The position numbers and the translations under genes are program-made. Under the pieces are notes generated by a model. The model did not search any database. It was not told the origin of the DNA and was given only the letters and a program-made list of their open reading frames with translations. From positions 1 to 21,964 of the forward strand of contig JAFTMM010000093.1 of NCBI GenBank assembly GCA_017452405.1: a stretch of DNA of 21,964 bases, written 5' to 3'. Positions within the stretch are counted from its first letter, which is position 1. Every line of letters begins with the position of its first letter. Of the stretch, positions 14,297-21,964 are shown piece by piece. This DNA is from Clostridia bacterium (GTDB lineage Bacteria; Bacillota; Clostridia; Christensenellales; Pumilibacteraceae).

Positions 14297-17200
14297 ACAT
14301 AAACTTTTTCATATCTATTAAATATATACTCTTTTGCGTTACGGGAATTCCGAGGAGTTTTTCTACGGCGATGGCGTAAAGATCGAGCTGTTTATTATAT
14401 TTTTGTTTGCGCGCGTCGGTGAGGAAACCGGATTTGTAGTCTATGATCTCGGCTTCTCCGTCACGAAGAATGAGAAGGTCGATTACGCCCTGCACTACTC
14501 CGCCGTCTTCAGCGCCGGGCAGGCTTTCCGCTTTAAGTATAAACGGTTGCTCTCGATATAACTTTCCACCCTTTGCGCGCGCAGAAATTGCATCATAGGC
14601 TTTTTCCAGCTTGTTTTTATCGACTAAGTCAAAGTTAGGGACTTCTTTGAGAGCGCTTAACTGCTCGGAGAACGGCGTTTCAAAGTCGAGAACTTCAAGG
14701 CAAGCGTGGAACGCGGTTCCTCTGTCCATAGCCGTTTGCTTATCTTCTCCGTCGTAATCGTCGGGAAGCAACGGCGCTATGGTTACTTCTTTTCCTTCCT
14801 CGCCCTCCGTAAGCAAACCCGTAACCGATTTCTTTATATCATAGGTATTGGTTTCAAAAGAAAGAGAGAGCATATTTCTTAATTCATTAAGTTTTTCCTC
14901 GCTTAAACTCTGCGGTTCGGAGATAGTGAAATCGTTGGGCAATTCTTCACCTGCTTCTTTCATTCCGTGGCTGACCGCAGTCGGATAAATCCAATCCGCA
15001 TAGCTCACACATTCTTCAGGAAGTTTATTTTTCTGCTCTTTATTCGGCAAAAACAAAACGAGCTTATCTTGCGCGCGAGTCATTGCAACGTAAAGCACGC
15101 GCATTTCCTCCTCAAGATCGGCTATCCTCTTTTTGCGACGCGCCACAAGAAGCGGAAGTGAGGGCAACGTTTCGCCCGTTTCGGCTACTTTTGAAGCAAG
15201 AGCAAGCCCGAGTTTGCCGTCGGGAATGACTTTATTTTTGGAATCGTTGTGAAAAGGCGAACCCAGCCCACACATCATGACTATCGGAAACTCCAAGCCT
15301 TTGGAAGCGTGAATGGTCATAATACGTACGCTATTTACTTCGGGAGGCGCTTCGTCTTTGGGTTCGGAAACTTCGATATATTCAAGATATTCGGATAGCG
15401 TGCCGTTATAACCGCTTAAGCTTTCCATGAGCTTACCTAACGACTCCGACTTAACTAGTCCTAGAGTGTCCGACATAGCGGTATGGAACAGCTTTTTATC
15501 CGAAGTTATTCTGCCGGCAAGTTCTCCCACGGTCAGCACTCCCGAAAGTTCGGAATATTTTTGCACGTCGCCTAAGAAGTCTTTTACTTTTTCACTGTCG
15601 TCTTCCGCAACGCAAGCGTAAAACGGTTTTTTAGCGCCGTGCTTTTTTCTTATTTTTACGAGTTCCTCGTCCGTAAAACCGCCGATAGGGCTACGCATAA
15701 CGCCCACGAGAGATACGTCGTCGCGAAAATTGTCTATCAACCTAAGATAGGACAAAAGAACGTTATTAGTCCTGCCTTCGGTTATACCGAGTTTGGCGCT
15801 GACGGACACGGGAATTCCTACGTTGCGGAGATCGCGCGCTATTATTTCACTTATTCCGCTTCTTCGACGCACTAAAACCACTACGTCTTTATATTCGTAA
15901 TTTCCGCTACCGAGAAGCGTAACGATTTTTTCTACTACCGCCTCCGCCTCGACTTCCATACTCCGTTCTTTAAGTTCAAGGTTGTGGTTTTTTACGCTGT
16001 AAACCTCGTCAAAATAGACTTTATCTCGGCTCGCAGGCACTTTAGGCAGTCGAATAATCTCCACGCTTCCGTCATTACCCTCGCCTTCCGTGTAGAACCT
16101 AGCCGTTCCGGCATAGTCTACCTTGCCGAATTTTTCCGTCATTATTCGAGAAAAAACGGCGTTGGTAAACGCAAGTATTCCGCGTTTACTACGATAGTTT
16201 CTATTGAGTTCTACCGTTGCCCCTTTCAATGAAAGCTCGCCATGCTTGTAGGCAAAGGCGTCGGGCGAACAGTTACGGAAAGCGTATATGCTTTGCTTGA
16301 TGTCGCCTACGAAGAAAAGATTGTCCTTGCCGACAAGATTGATTATACTTTCCTGTAAAGGATTAATGTCCTGATATTCGTCAATAAAGACGTGCGTTAG
16401 GGTTTTTCGGACTTCTTCTCCCACGTCCGAGGCGAGAATAATTTTCGCCTTGCGTTCGAGATCGGCAAAGTCCAGCCTGCCTCGCTCGGCTTTTTCTGCG
16501 GAATAAATCTCAAGAGCGCGCGCAGTTATTGACAATAATATTTTTGCGTCGCGTCCCGCCTCCTCGTCACGAGCTGTTGCGACTTCATTGATGCGCGCAA
16601 GGTAAGCGGAAATTCTCTTTTTTAATCCGTCAAACTCCTCTTTTATTTGAGTTATTCCTACCGCACGGGTATATTTTTCAATGCCTGTGCCGTTTACGTT
16701 TGCGCGAAGCTCGTCTAAAAGCAGAGGCGCTTTAACAAGATTTAGGTTTTTTGCCACTCCTTCAAGCACGTCTATCTCGTTCATTATAGAAGCATATTCT
16801 TCGCTCAATAAATCGGAAAGAATTGCTCTGCAATAGTCGGGATTATCATACGCCGACGCGCCGTGAGCCAGCCACTCTTCGGCATCGGGCTGTGAATCAA
16901 CGAAAAACATCACCTCTTTAATTATGCTTCTGATGGGATTATCCGTACGCTTTCGCATATAACGAAGCTGAAAATCCGCGTATTCAGGCTTTTGAGAAGC
17001 TTCAGCAATCGCTTTTTCAATAGCTTCGGAGCGCCATCTGTGACTCTCACTTTCTTCGGCTATCTCAAAAGCAGGATCGTCGCCCGTTACGTAAAAATAC
17101 TTGCGAACGATTTTCTGACACCACTTATGTAGCGTGCAGATATCCGCGCTCGGCAAGCGTTCAAGCTCAACGAGAAAACGGCGATCTCCCGTCATCTCAT

Positions 17201-17420
17201 ACTTTTCACGCAGTTTTTTATCCAATTTAACGCGCATATCTTCGGCGGCGGACACGGTAAAAGTGGATACGAGCATATTTTTCAGGCTGTACCCTTCTTC
17301 GATTAAACGCATAATACGCCCGAGCATAGTCGTCGTTTTGCCCGAACCTGCGCTAGCCGAAACGAGAAGATCACCGCCTCGGAAATCGATTATTTTCTGT
17401 TGTTCGTTAGTCCACTGCAT
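14295..17420 (-). CDS. addA: ATP-dependent helicase/nuclease subunit A (AddA)
   Basis: AddA is the helicase-nuclease subunit of the AddAB complex, which resects double-strand breaks before RecA loading. In this 1041-residue protein Walker A is S-A-S-A-G-S-G-K-T (Lys28), motif II is F-I-D-E-Y-Q-D near residue 345, then the Q-S-I-Y-A-F-R segment typical of UvrD-like helicases, and motif V is M-T-I-H-A-S-K-G-L-E-F-P near 703. The C-terminal RecB-type nuclease has A-F-H-A-C-L-E, G-V-I-D-L, I-I-D-Y-K-S and Q-L-D-L-Y, so the catalytic Asp, Asp and Lys are present. It is about 190 residues shorter than Bacillus AddA. The start overlaps the end of addB by 14 bases and uses a weak AAAGG site within addB, so translation is coupled. 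Confidence 0.94.
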   Translation of the reverse strand: MQWTNEQQKIIDFRGGDLLVSASAGSGKTTTMLGRIMRLIEEGYSLKNMLVSTFTVSAAEDMRVKLDKKLREKYEMTGDRRFLVELERLPSADICTLHKWCQKIVRKYFYVTGDDPAFEIAEESESHRWRSEAIEKAIAEASQKPEYADFQLRYMRKRTDNPIRSIIKEVMFFVDSQPDAEEWLAHGASAYDNPDYCRAILSDLLSEEYASIMNEIDVLEGVAKNLNLVKAPLLLDELRANVNGTGIEKYTRAVGITQIKEEFDGLKKRISAYLARINEVATARDEEAGRDAKILLSITARALEIYSAEKAERGRLDFADLERKAKIILASDVGEEVRKTLTHVFIDEYQDINPLQESIINLVGKDNLFFVGDIKQSIYAFRNCSPDAFAYKHGELSLKGATVELNRNYRSKRGILAFTNAVFSRIMTEKFGKVDYAGTARFYTEGEGNDGSVEIIRLPKVPASRDKVYFDEVYSVKNHNLELKERSMEVEAEAVVEKIVTLLGSGNYEYKDVVVLVRRRSGISEIIARDLRNVGIPVSVSAKLGITEGRTNNVLLSYLRLIDNFRDDVSLVGVMRSPIGGFTDEELVKIRKKHGAKKPFYACVAEDDSEKVKDFLGDVQKYSELSGVLTVGELAGRITSDKKLFHTAMSDTLGLVKSESLGKLMESLSGYNGTLSEYLEYIEVSEPKDEAPPEVNSVRIMTIHASKGLEFPIVMMCGLGSPFHNDSKNKVIPDGKLGLALASKVAETGETLPSLPLLVARRKKRIADLEEEMRVLYVAMTRAQDKLVLFLPNKEQKNKLPEECVSYADWIYPTAVSHGMKEAGEELPNDFTISEPQSLSEEKLNELRNMLSLSFETNTYDIKKSVTGLLTEGEEGKEVTIAPLLPDDYDGEDKQTAMDRGTAFHACLEVLDFETPFSEQLSALKEVPNFDLVDKNKLEKAYDAISARAKGGKLYREQPFILKAESLPGAEDGGVVQGVIDLLILRDGEAEIIDYKSGFLTDARKQKYNKQLDLYAIAVEKLLGIPVTQKSIYLIDMKKFM

Positions 17421-20307
17421 TAGTTTTACCTTTTGCGCTTAAAGTTGCCGTGAGCAGTTTACGCTTTTCACCCTCATAACCGCATGCGGAATAGTATTCA
17501 CAATAAGCGCATACGTCGTAACTTCCGCTCGGCGTGGGCGCAATGTATCCGTCAGCGATTTCTTCCGCGCCTTTTTCGGCAATCTTTACTGCGTAGTCTG
17601 CCAGCATCATAATATCTTCGAGAGAAACTCCGTTTTCTACTTGCGTGCCTCGTGAATTGGTTTTTACTTTGACTACGTTACTCTTGCCCACCGCTAAGGA
17701 CGGATCGGTAGCCTTTAGCGTTTCTTCGTCGTTAACGCATACGCCTTCAAGCAGGAAAGGATTTGCCGTATCGAAATCGGAAAGCGTGGAGAAATAGAAC
17801 GCTCCTGCCGGCGTGTACCCTGCCTTTATGAGTACGGCAAGATATATAAGTAGCTGAATTTTCAAACCGTGACGGAGGCTTGTCAAAGAAAACTTTGAGT
17901 TGCCCGTCTTATAGTCAATAACGCGCGCGCGTCTGTTTGCTCTGTCGATACGGTCAATTTTGCCCCTTAGCGTTATCTCCTTACCGTTAACGTTCAGCTT
18001 TATTCCTTGCAATACGCTACCGTTAAAGCCGAACTCCTGCTCGGTTGCAACGGGCTTAAACTCACCCGTTTGAGATTGGACGAATATTGCTTTACACATG
18101 CCGATAGCTTCGCGCGAAAGAGTATTAATAAGTTTTTCGTTCGCGTCGATGCTTTTTCCGCTCTCGGCTATGGCTTCTTTGAGTAGCTTAAGCGCGCTTT
18201 CTTCAGGCTCGGCTTCATTCATTACGGAAACGTATTTTTCTGCTACGTAGTGCAGAACGCTACCCACGTCAACCGGTTCAAGCTTTGCCGTTTCGGGCAG
18301 GGTTAAAGCAAGCCCATACCTGAAATAATGCTTCATAGGGCAGGCAAAGTACGTTTCTAATTGACTGACTTTGGTAGTAGATGACAACATCAATTCGCCC
18401 GACTCCTTAATTTCAGTAGGATAATCGGGCAGAACGTATTTCTGCGCTTCGTCGCCTACCAGCTTTTCTGCATAAGCGTAATATAAGGGCTTATTATCCC
18501 CTACCGAGGCGCGCGCAAGCAAGTACTTTTCAATAAACGCGCTTTTCGTAGGACAGTACTTTATAATCTCACGAGCATCAGTTGCTAAATCCAGCTCTAC
18601 TCTGTCTTGCTCAGTACCGCCTCTCGTTGTTTTTTCAGCTTTTGCCGTTATTCTTCCTATTGCGCTACCCGGCTTATCCGAGTATATGAGCGTTACTTTT
18701 GGCGCAGAAGCAAGGAGCAGGAAGAACTCGTCCTCCGCTCTCTTGTTTACCTCGTCGGTGGTGGGAGATAACGGAATGCCTTGCGCTCGGAGCGCTTCAA
18801 TATCCTCGTCGGAGATAAGACCGCCGTCCTGCGTTATCATAGGATGATTGTCACCTGAAAAATCCGCTACGAATACTCTCTTGAATACTCTTGCGCGGAA
18901 GTCTTTCTCGCTACCTATCTCAACTGCGCCTCCCAATTTCGGGCGCGCGGAAAGTTCGGTATCCGTCATACCGTCCACAATCGATTCAAAAACCGTTTTA
19001 TCGTCCGCACCGAAAAGAAACGCAGTCGCAAGTGACGCAAGATTGCGCGCTTTATCAAAAGCGTTTGCTCTACCCTCGTCCGCTTCTGTCAGAGCTTTCG
19101 GCTTATGCGCTTCGGCGTAGTCTATCAGGCGATTAAGCGACGAAAGGATACCGCCTGAAAATAGCTCCGTTACGTTCTTAATAATCCGTCTTGCACGTTC
19201 GGCTGAGTCGAATATTTTATAATCCTCACTACCCTTATCCTCGTCTGAACCGAGCGTGAAGGGAGAAAGAAAGAGTTTGTACGTGATTGCATACTTATTT
19301 ACGTAACGTTCCAAACAGTCCGCATCTGCCTTATCCACCCCGGATAACGGATTTTTAGCAAGGCGCACGACGTCTTTTTCACGATAGCCCTTAAGCGGAA
19401 GCGAACAAGCAAGGACTAAAAACCTGCCAAGCGGGTGATCGGCAAGAGCAAGCGTTTCGGACGCCGAATAAGGAATACCGTTCTCGGCGAGAAGCCTCGT
19501 AAGTTCGTACGTAGAACCGTTAGTTACTATGCACGTTTCTTCGTATTTTGCGCCCATCGCGTTATTTTCTTTATATAAACGGTAGTTCTCGGCTATTGCC
19601 GTAACTATAGCTTTTGCAGAAAAAACAGCAGACGGTGCAGAATATAGTTCAACTTCGCCGAAAGAGTACTCGGCTTGGGTGTCAAACACGTAAACGTCCT
19701 TCGCTTTTTCCTCCATTACTTCGATAATGTTTTCCATTTGCTTTGTATACGAATCAAAGCAAGCTATGTAAATAGTAGAGTTTTCAAGGAAGTTAGAGTT
19801 TTCAAGATAGTTGCGTAGCAGTCGCATACGTCCTGCTGAGTCTACGAACTGCCCTTCGGTAGACTTAAGATATTCTTCATAGACGAGAGCAATATCTACG
19901 GCGCGCGCTCCGCCTCTATCACGGACTTCATCCGGCGTTACCTCGCTCACGGCAAGCTGACTGATAGATTCGTACAGCTTGGACGCAAAGCCTCTTGCGT
20001 GAGCGGATTTTTTATAACAAACGAGTTCGTGCTTTTTTTCGGCAAGTATTCGCCTTATTATCATTACGCTCCCCTGACGGGAGAGATATTTATCCGAATT
20101 ACCTTTTACGAGTCTGCTCCACGTCGTGACGTTGACGTCAAAAGCCCCGCCGAAGCGGTCGCATAACGCGCGCTCAACGGTGAGCGTCGTGCGGTCGGGA
20201 ACGATTACGATATGCCTGTGAGAAAGATCGATCTTTCTCTTGCCAAGCTTATCCATAAGCGCGCAGAGCGTACTATGATATGAAGTTGAAATAATTTTTT
20301 CTTTCAT
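17407..20307 (-). CDS. addB: ATP-dependent helicase/nuclease subunit B (AddB/RexB type)
   Basis: The 966-residue partner of AddA provides the second nuclease and Chi recognition. The RecB-type nuclease domain has G-K-I-D-R-I-D and V-I-D-Y-K-T-G-N near residues 785-805 and a Q-L-L-I-Y-L helix. Four cysteines match the AddB Fe-S staple: Cys656 in Y-F-A-C-P-M-K-H-Y, and Cys933, Cys936 and Cys942 in C-x2-C-x5-C. The N-terminus (I-I-S-T-S-Y-H-S-T-L) lacks the G-R-x-G-S-G-K Walker A of Bacillus AddB and so resembles the RexB branch. It is shorter than Bacillus AddB (about 1160). The ATG at 20307 has no Shine-Dalgarno sequence, and the predicted promoter places the transcript start only a few bases upstream, suggesting a leaderless mRNA. 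Confidence 0.92.
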   Translation of the reverse strand: MKEKIISTSYHSTLCALMDKLGKRKIDLSHRHIVIVPDRTTLTVERALCDRFGGAFDVNVTTWSRLVKGNSDKYLSRQGSVMIIRRILAEKKHELVCYKKSAHARGFASKLYESISQLAVSEVTPDEVRDRGGARAVDIALVYEEYLKSTEGQFVDSAGRMRLLRNYLENSNFLENSTIYIACFDSYTKQMENIIEVMEEKAKDVYVFDTQAEYSFGEVELYSAPSAVFSAKAIVTAIAENYRLYKENNAMGAKYEETCIVTNGSTYELTRLLAENGIPYSASETLALADHPLGRFLVLACSLPLKGYREKDVVRLAKNPLSGVDKADADCLERYVNKYAITYKLFLSPFTLGSDEDKGSEDYKIFDSAERARRIIKNVTELFSGGILSSLNRLIDYAEAHKPKALTEADEGRANAFDKARNLASLATAFLFGADDKTVFESIVDGMTDTELSARPKLGGAVEIGSEKDFRARVFKRVFVADFSGDNHPMITQDGGLISDEDIEALRAQGIPLSPTTDEVNKRAEDEFFLLLASAPKVTLIYSDKPGSAIGRITAKAEKTTRGGTEQDRVELDLATDAREIIKYCPTKSAFIEKYLLARASVGDNKPLYYAYAEKLVGDEAQKYVLPDYPTEIKESGELMLSSTTKVSQLETYFACPMKHYFRYGLALTLPETAKLEPVDVGSVLHYVAEKYVSVMNEAEPEESALKLLKEAIAESGKSIDANEKLINTLSREAIGMCKAIFVQSQTGEFKPVATEQEFGFNGSVLQGIKLNVNGKEITLRGKIDRIDRANRRARVIDYKTGNSKFSLTSLRHGLKIQLLIYLAVLIKAGYTPAGAFYFSTLSDFDTANPFLLEGVCVNDEETLKATDPSLAVGKSNVVKVKTNSRGTQVENGVSLEDIMMLADYAVKIAEKGAEEIADGYIAPTPSGSYDVCAYCEYYSACGYEGEKRKLLTATLSAKGKTNAVD

Positions 20308-20315
20308 ATATTAAC

Positions 20316-20345
20316 ATAATACCCGAAATTAAGGTGACAAATCAA
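20316..20345 (-). promoter_or_regulatory. Candidate addB promoter, possibly giving a leaderless transcript
   Basis: On the minus strand -35 TTGATT (20340-20345), an 18-base spacer and -10 TATTAT (20316-20321) end 8 bases before the addB ATG, so transcription would start within a few bases of the start codon. The -35 is a partial match and the call is tentative. Confidence 0.45.
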
Positions 20346-20362
20346 GTTATTTGTGATAAAAT
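20334..20362 (+). promoter_or_regulatory. Promoter of the 20397-21500 lipoprotein gene
   Basis: GTGACA (20334-20339), a 17-base spacer and TAAAAT (20357-20362) with an extended TGA before it form a good sigma-A promoter. Its -35 abuts the -35 of the divergent addB promoter, so the two could compete for polymerase or share control. Confidence 0.6.
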
Positions 20363-20396
20363 GTACAGGATATATTTGAAATTTTCAGGAGCTAGC

Positions 20397-21500
20397 ATGA
20401 AAAAAGCTTTGATTTTGATAGGTAGCCTTTTACTTTCCAGCGTTTTCTTTTTCGGTTGCGGAAGTTTAGGTAGCGCTTGCGGTGGCGCAACTGTCGAACC
20501 TATCAGCGCAAACAAACCTTGGAACAACAGCAATAACTACGAATACGCGTCTTATGACGTAACGAGATACGCCGCAGTTCAGGACGAAAGCGGTAGATAC
20601 GTTGAAAGCGACGAAGACGCTACGGGAACTTACACTACCGAGCTTTTCACTCTGCGCGAAAATATTTACGAATCCGAAATAGTAACTCAAATCGGTAGCG
20701 TAAGCGAATATTTTACTAACGAGCTTTTGAATAAGAACGCTCTGTCCTCTACCGCAGGTTGGTATTCCGTGCTCTTTACCGAATACGAACTTAACTACGA
20801 AAGCGGAAAGACGGATACTCAGTCCAGCGTAGTTCTTTTCAAGACGTCCTCTCTCCTTCCCGTATTCTCGGCAAAGACGGTTAATTACGAAACGAGTGGT
20901 CTTACCTATACCGCCACGTCCGATTACGTCAATAAAATTAATTATTTCGAGTCGAGTGAGACGAGCGGAAAGGTTGAAACTGAGCTCAGAGAAGAAGACG
21001 GCTCTTTTGATAACGAACTTCTTTATCACGTAGTTCGCGCCCACACTTCTTTAATTCAGGGCGGATCGTCTACTATCAGCATGAGAAACGCGGTTTATAC
21101 CGGTCTTAATAATGCGGAAGAATACCGCACGATGGTATTCCAGGTGGCTGAAGGCGATTATACTATTACGGGTATCGATCCCGACAAAAACGGCTTCGTT
21201 TCGAGATACTTTGAAGAAGGCGATATCAAATACAACGAGTCGGACGGCAAGGACGAAAACGGTAACGATATCGTTAAGGGCTATGAAATCCCTTGCTATT
21301 ATACGAGCATGGCTTATAGCAATAATAACAGCGGACCGCCCAAATACCTGTTCTACTCGGCAAGCGGTTTCGACTACGTCGGTGATACCACTTCTAAAGT
21401 GCTTCTTCAAACGATTGATTACGAGATGGACGCAGAAGGCGTAGTTTCGCACATGAACGTTATGAAGATCAAGGATTACAAAACAAGCAAGAATATGTAA
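20397..21500 (+). CDS. Uncharacterised secreted lipoprotein
   Basis: The 367-residue protein begins at the ATG at 20397. An in-frame GTG 21 codons upstream is rejected because AGGAG lies about 7 bases before the ATG and the signal peptide starts there (MKKALILIG...). The lipobox is F-F-G-C with Cys21 as the predicted lipid anchor. The mature protein is acidic and rich in Asn, Ser, Tyr and Thr, with alternating beta-type patterns; I recognise no domain, repeat or catalytic motif. One Asp-rich stretch (D-P-D-K-N-G-F and D-G-K-D-E-N-G-N, about residues 258-290) resembles calcium-binding loops, but this is speculative. It is a single-gene unit with its own promoter and a strong terminator. Confidence 0.78.
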   Translation: MKKALILIGSLLLSSVFFFGCGSLGSACGGATVEPISANKPWNNSNNYEYASYDVTRYAAVQDESGRYVESDEDATGTYTTELFTLRENIYESEIVTQIGSVSEYFTNELLNKNALSSTAGWYSVLFTEYELNYESGKTDTQSSVVLFKTSSLLPVFSAKTVNYETSGLTYTATSDYVNKINYFESSETSGKVETELREEDGSFDNELLYHVVRAHTSLIQGGSSTISMRNAVYTGLNNAEEYRTMVFQVAEGDYTITGIDPDKNGFVSRYFEEGDIKYNESDGKDENGNDIVKGYEIPCYYTSMAYSNNNSGPPKYLFYSASGFDYVGDTTSKVLLQTIDYEMDAEGVVSHMNVMKIKDYKTSKNM

Positions 21501-21504
21501 AAAT

Positions 21505-21534
21505 AAAAAAGGCTCGACGAGCCTTTTTTATTTT
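21505..21534. terminator. Bidirectional terminator between the lipoprotein gene and deoC
   Basis: The hairpin GGCTC-GAC-GAGCC (21511-21523) is flanked by A6 on the left and T6 on the right and lies between the two convergent stop codons, so it can serve both strands. Confidence 0.88.
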
Positions 21535-21535
21535 A

Positions 21536-21862
21536 TCAATTTATCAAAGCGGAGGATTCTCCAATACGAGAGGCTCCGCTTTTTATCATGTTCGAGGCTT
21601 GCTCAAGCGAGCGTATCCCTCCGCTTGCTTTGATTTTCAGCTTTCCTGCCGTAAGACGAGAAAAAAGTTCTATATCCTCGGCGTTCGCTCCCGAAAAGCC
21701 AAAGCCGGTTGACGTCTTGATATAGTCCGCTCCGCTTGCCTGCACGATTTCACAGATTACTCGTTTTTCAGTATCTGTCAGCGCGCCCGTTTCCACGATT
21801 ACTTTCAGAATTTTATCTTTGCACGCTAAGCGAACCTCTTTTATTTCCCGCTCCACGTAACC
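21536..21862 (-). pseudogene. deoC: Deoxyribose-phosphate aldolase, C-terminal half only
   Basis: About 108 residues match the second half of DeoC, the aldolase that splits deoxyribose 5-phosphate into glyceraldehyde 3-phosphate and acetaldehyde. Seen are L-K-V-I-V-E-T-G, then K-T-S-T-G-F with the Schiff-base lysine, K-A-S-G-G-I-R with the second active-site lysine, and the C-terminal R-I-G-E-S-S. The first half of the barrel, including the region of the catalytic Asp (D-x-V-I-N type), is missing. Family similarity seems to begin at G-Y-V-E-R-E-I (about 21862). Beyond that point the DNA instead encodes a debranching-enzyme fragment in another frame. A GTG at 21856 is available but has no convincing ribosome binding site. 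A working aldolase is not expected. Confidence 0.82.
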
Positions 21863-21963
21863 AAGGTAAAACCATCGTGGCAGGTCAGGAAATTGACACA
21901 GGAATTGTAGCCTGCGTAGTTGTTGTTATTATCTCCAAAGAAACCACCGTACAAATCGCCGGA
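21841..21963 (-). pseudogene. Glycogen debranching enzyme / isoamylase-type fragment (GH13)
   Basis: A frame open to the right edge encodes 40 residues ending at TAA (21841-21843). They include G-D-L-Y-G-G-F-F-G-D, Y-N-S-C-V-N-F-L-T-C-H-D-G-F-T-L, closely resembling the GlgX/TreX/isoamylase segment around conserved region IV, where His-Asp helps hold the substrate in the active site. Debranching enzymes hydrolyse alpha-1,6 bonds of glycogen or starch. In intact homologues H-D-G-F-T-L is followed by a tyrosine or leucine and D-L-V-S-Y-N; here it becomes V-T-W-S-G-K and stops. The family match ends at the same place where deoC similarity begins (about 21862). The 5' part is outside the window. 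Confidence 0.75.
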
Positions 21964-21964
21964 A

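Noticed and set aside
20334..20396. Upstream GTG start giving a 388-residue lipoprotein
   Set aside because: The GTG overlaps the predicted -35 element, would spoil the signal peptide, and the ATG at 20397 has a proper AGGAG site.

Overview
The window looks like chromosomal DNA from an anaerobic, Gram-positive bacterium of the class Clostridia (Bacillota), probably an uncultured lineage. The evidence is the AddB-AddA recombination nuclease with a cysteine-ligated Fe-S nuclease domain, the pth-mfd gene order typical of Bacillota, a YyaC-family spore protease-like protein, a DUF1858 redox-disulfide protein, a PRC-barrel protein, and at least three lipoproteins with clostridial-type signal peptides. 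Several promoters match the housekeeping sigma consensus (TTGACA/TATAAT) and many genes have GGAGG-type ribosome binding sites. I see no tRNA, rRNA, CRISPR array, transposase or phage gene, and no gene-free gap above 300 bases.

Layout from left to right. Positions 1-1650 (minus) hold the N-terminal 550 codons of a secreted lipoprotein with propeller-like repeats that runs off the left edge. Upstream of it, and probably co-transcribed, is a family 2 glycoside hydrolase (1691-3784, minus) in which both catalytic glutamates appear to be alanine. An uncharacterised coiled-coil protein follows (3976-5046, minus). Then come a YyaC-like gene (5204-5758, plus) and hisC (5689-6744, minus), which overlap tail to tail by 70 bp. 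Next is a very long PrsA-like foldase lipoprotein (6804-9188, minus) with a strong terminator.

Positions 9355-13409 (minus) form a compact operon in the order DUF1858 - pth - mfd, driven by a near-consensus promoter at 13445-13473. The mfd gene is interrupted: an in-frame TAA separates a 724-residue N-terminal part from a 383-residue C-terminal part, in the middle of the translocase core and beside altered helicase motifs. Divergent from this operon is a PRC-barrel protein (13541-14227, plus). It shares a bidirectional terminator with the convergent addB-addA operon (14295-20307, minus), which encodes the double-strand-break repair helicase-nuclease.

At the right end a third lipoprotein (20397-21500, plus) diverges from addB, with abutting -35 elements. 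It converges on a C-terminal half of deoC (21536-21862, minus), which is joined abruptly to a fragment of a glycogen-debranching or isoamylase-type enzyme (21841-21963, minus). That junction is either a real rearrangement or an assembly chimera.

Most genes are ordinary housekeeping (DNA repair, translation quality control, histidine biosynthesis, envelope protein folding). I did not find a convincing new multi-gene system. The points worth a second look are the split mfd, the catalytically dead-looking GH2 protein, the deoC/debranching-enzyme junction, the AddB without a Walker A motif, and the possibly leaderless addB transcript.
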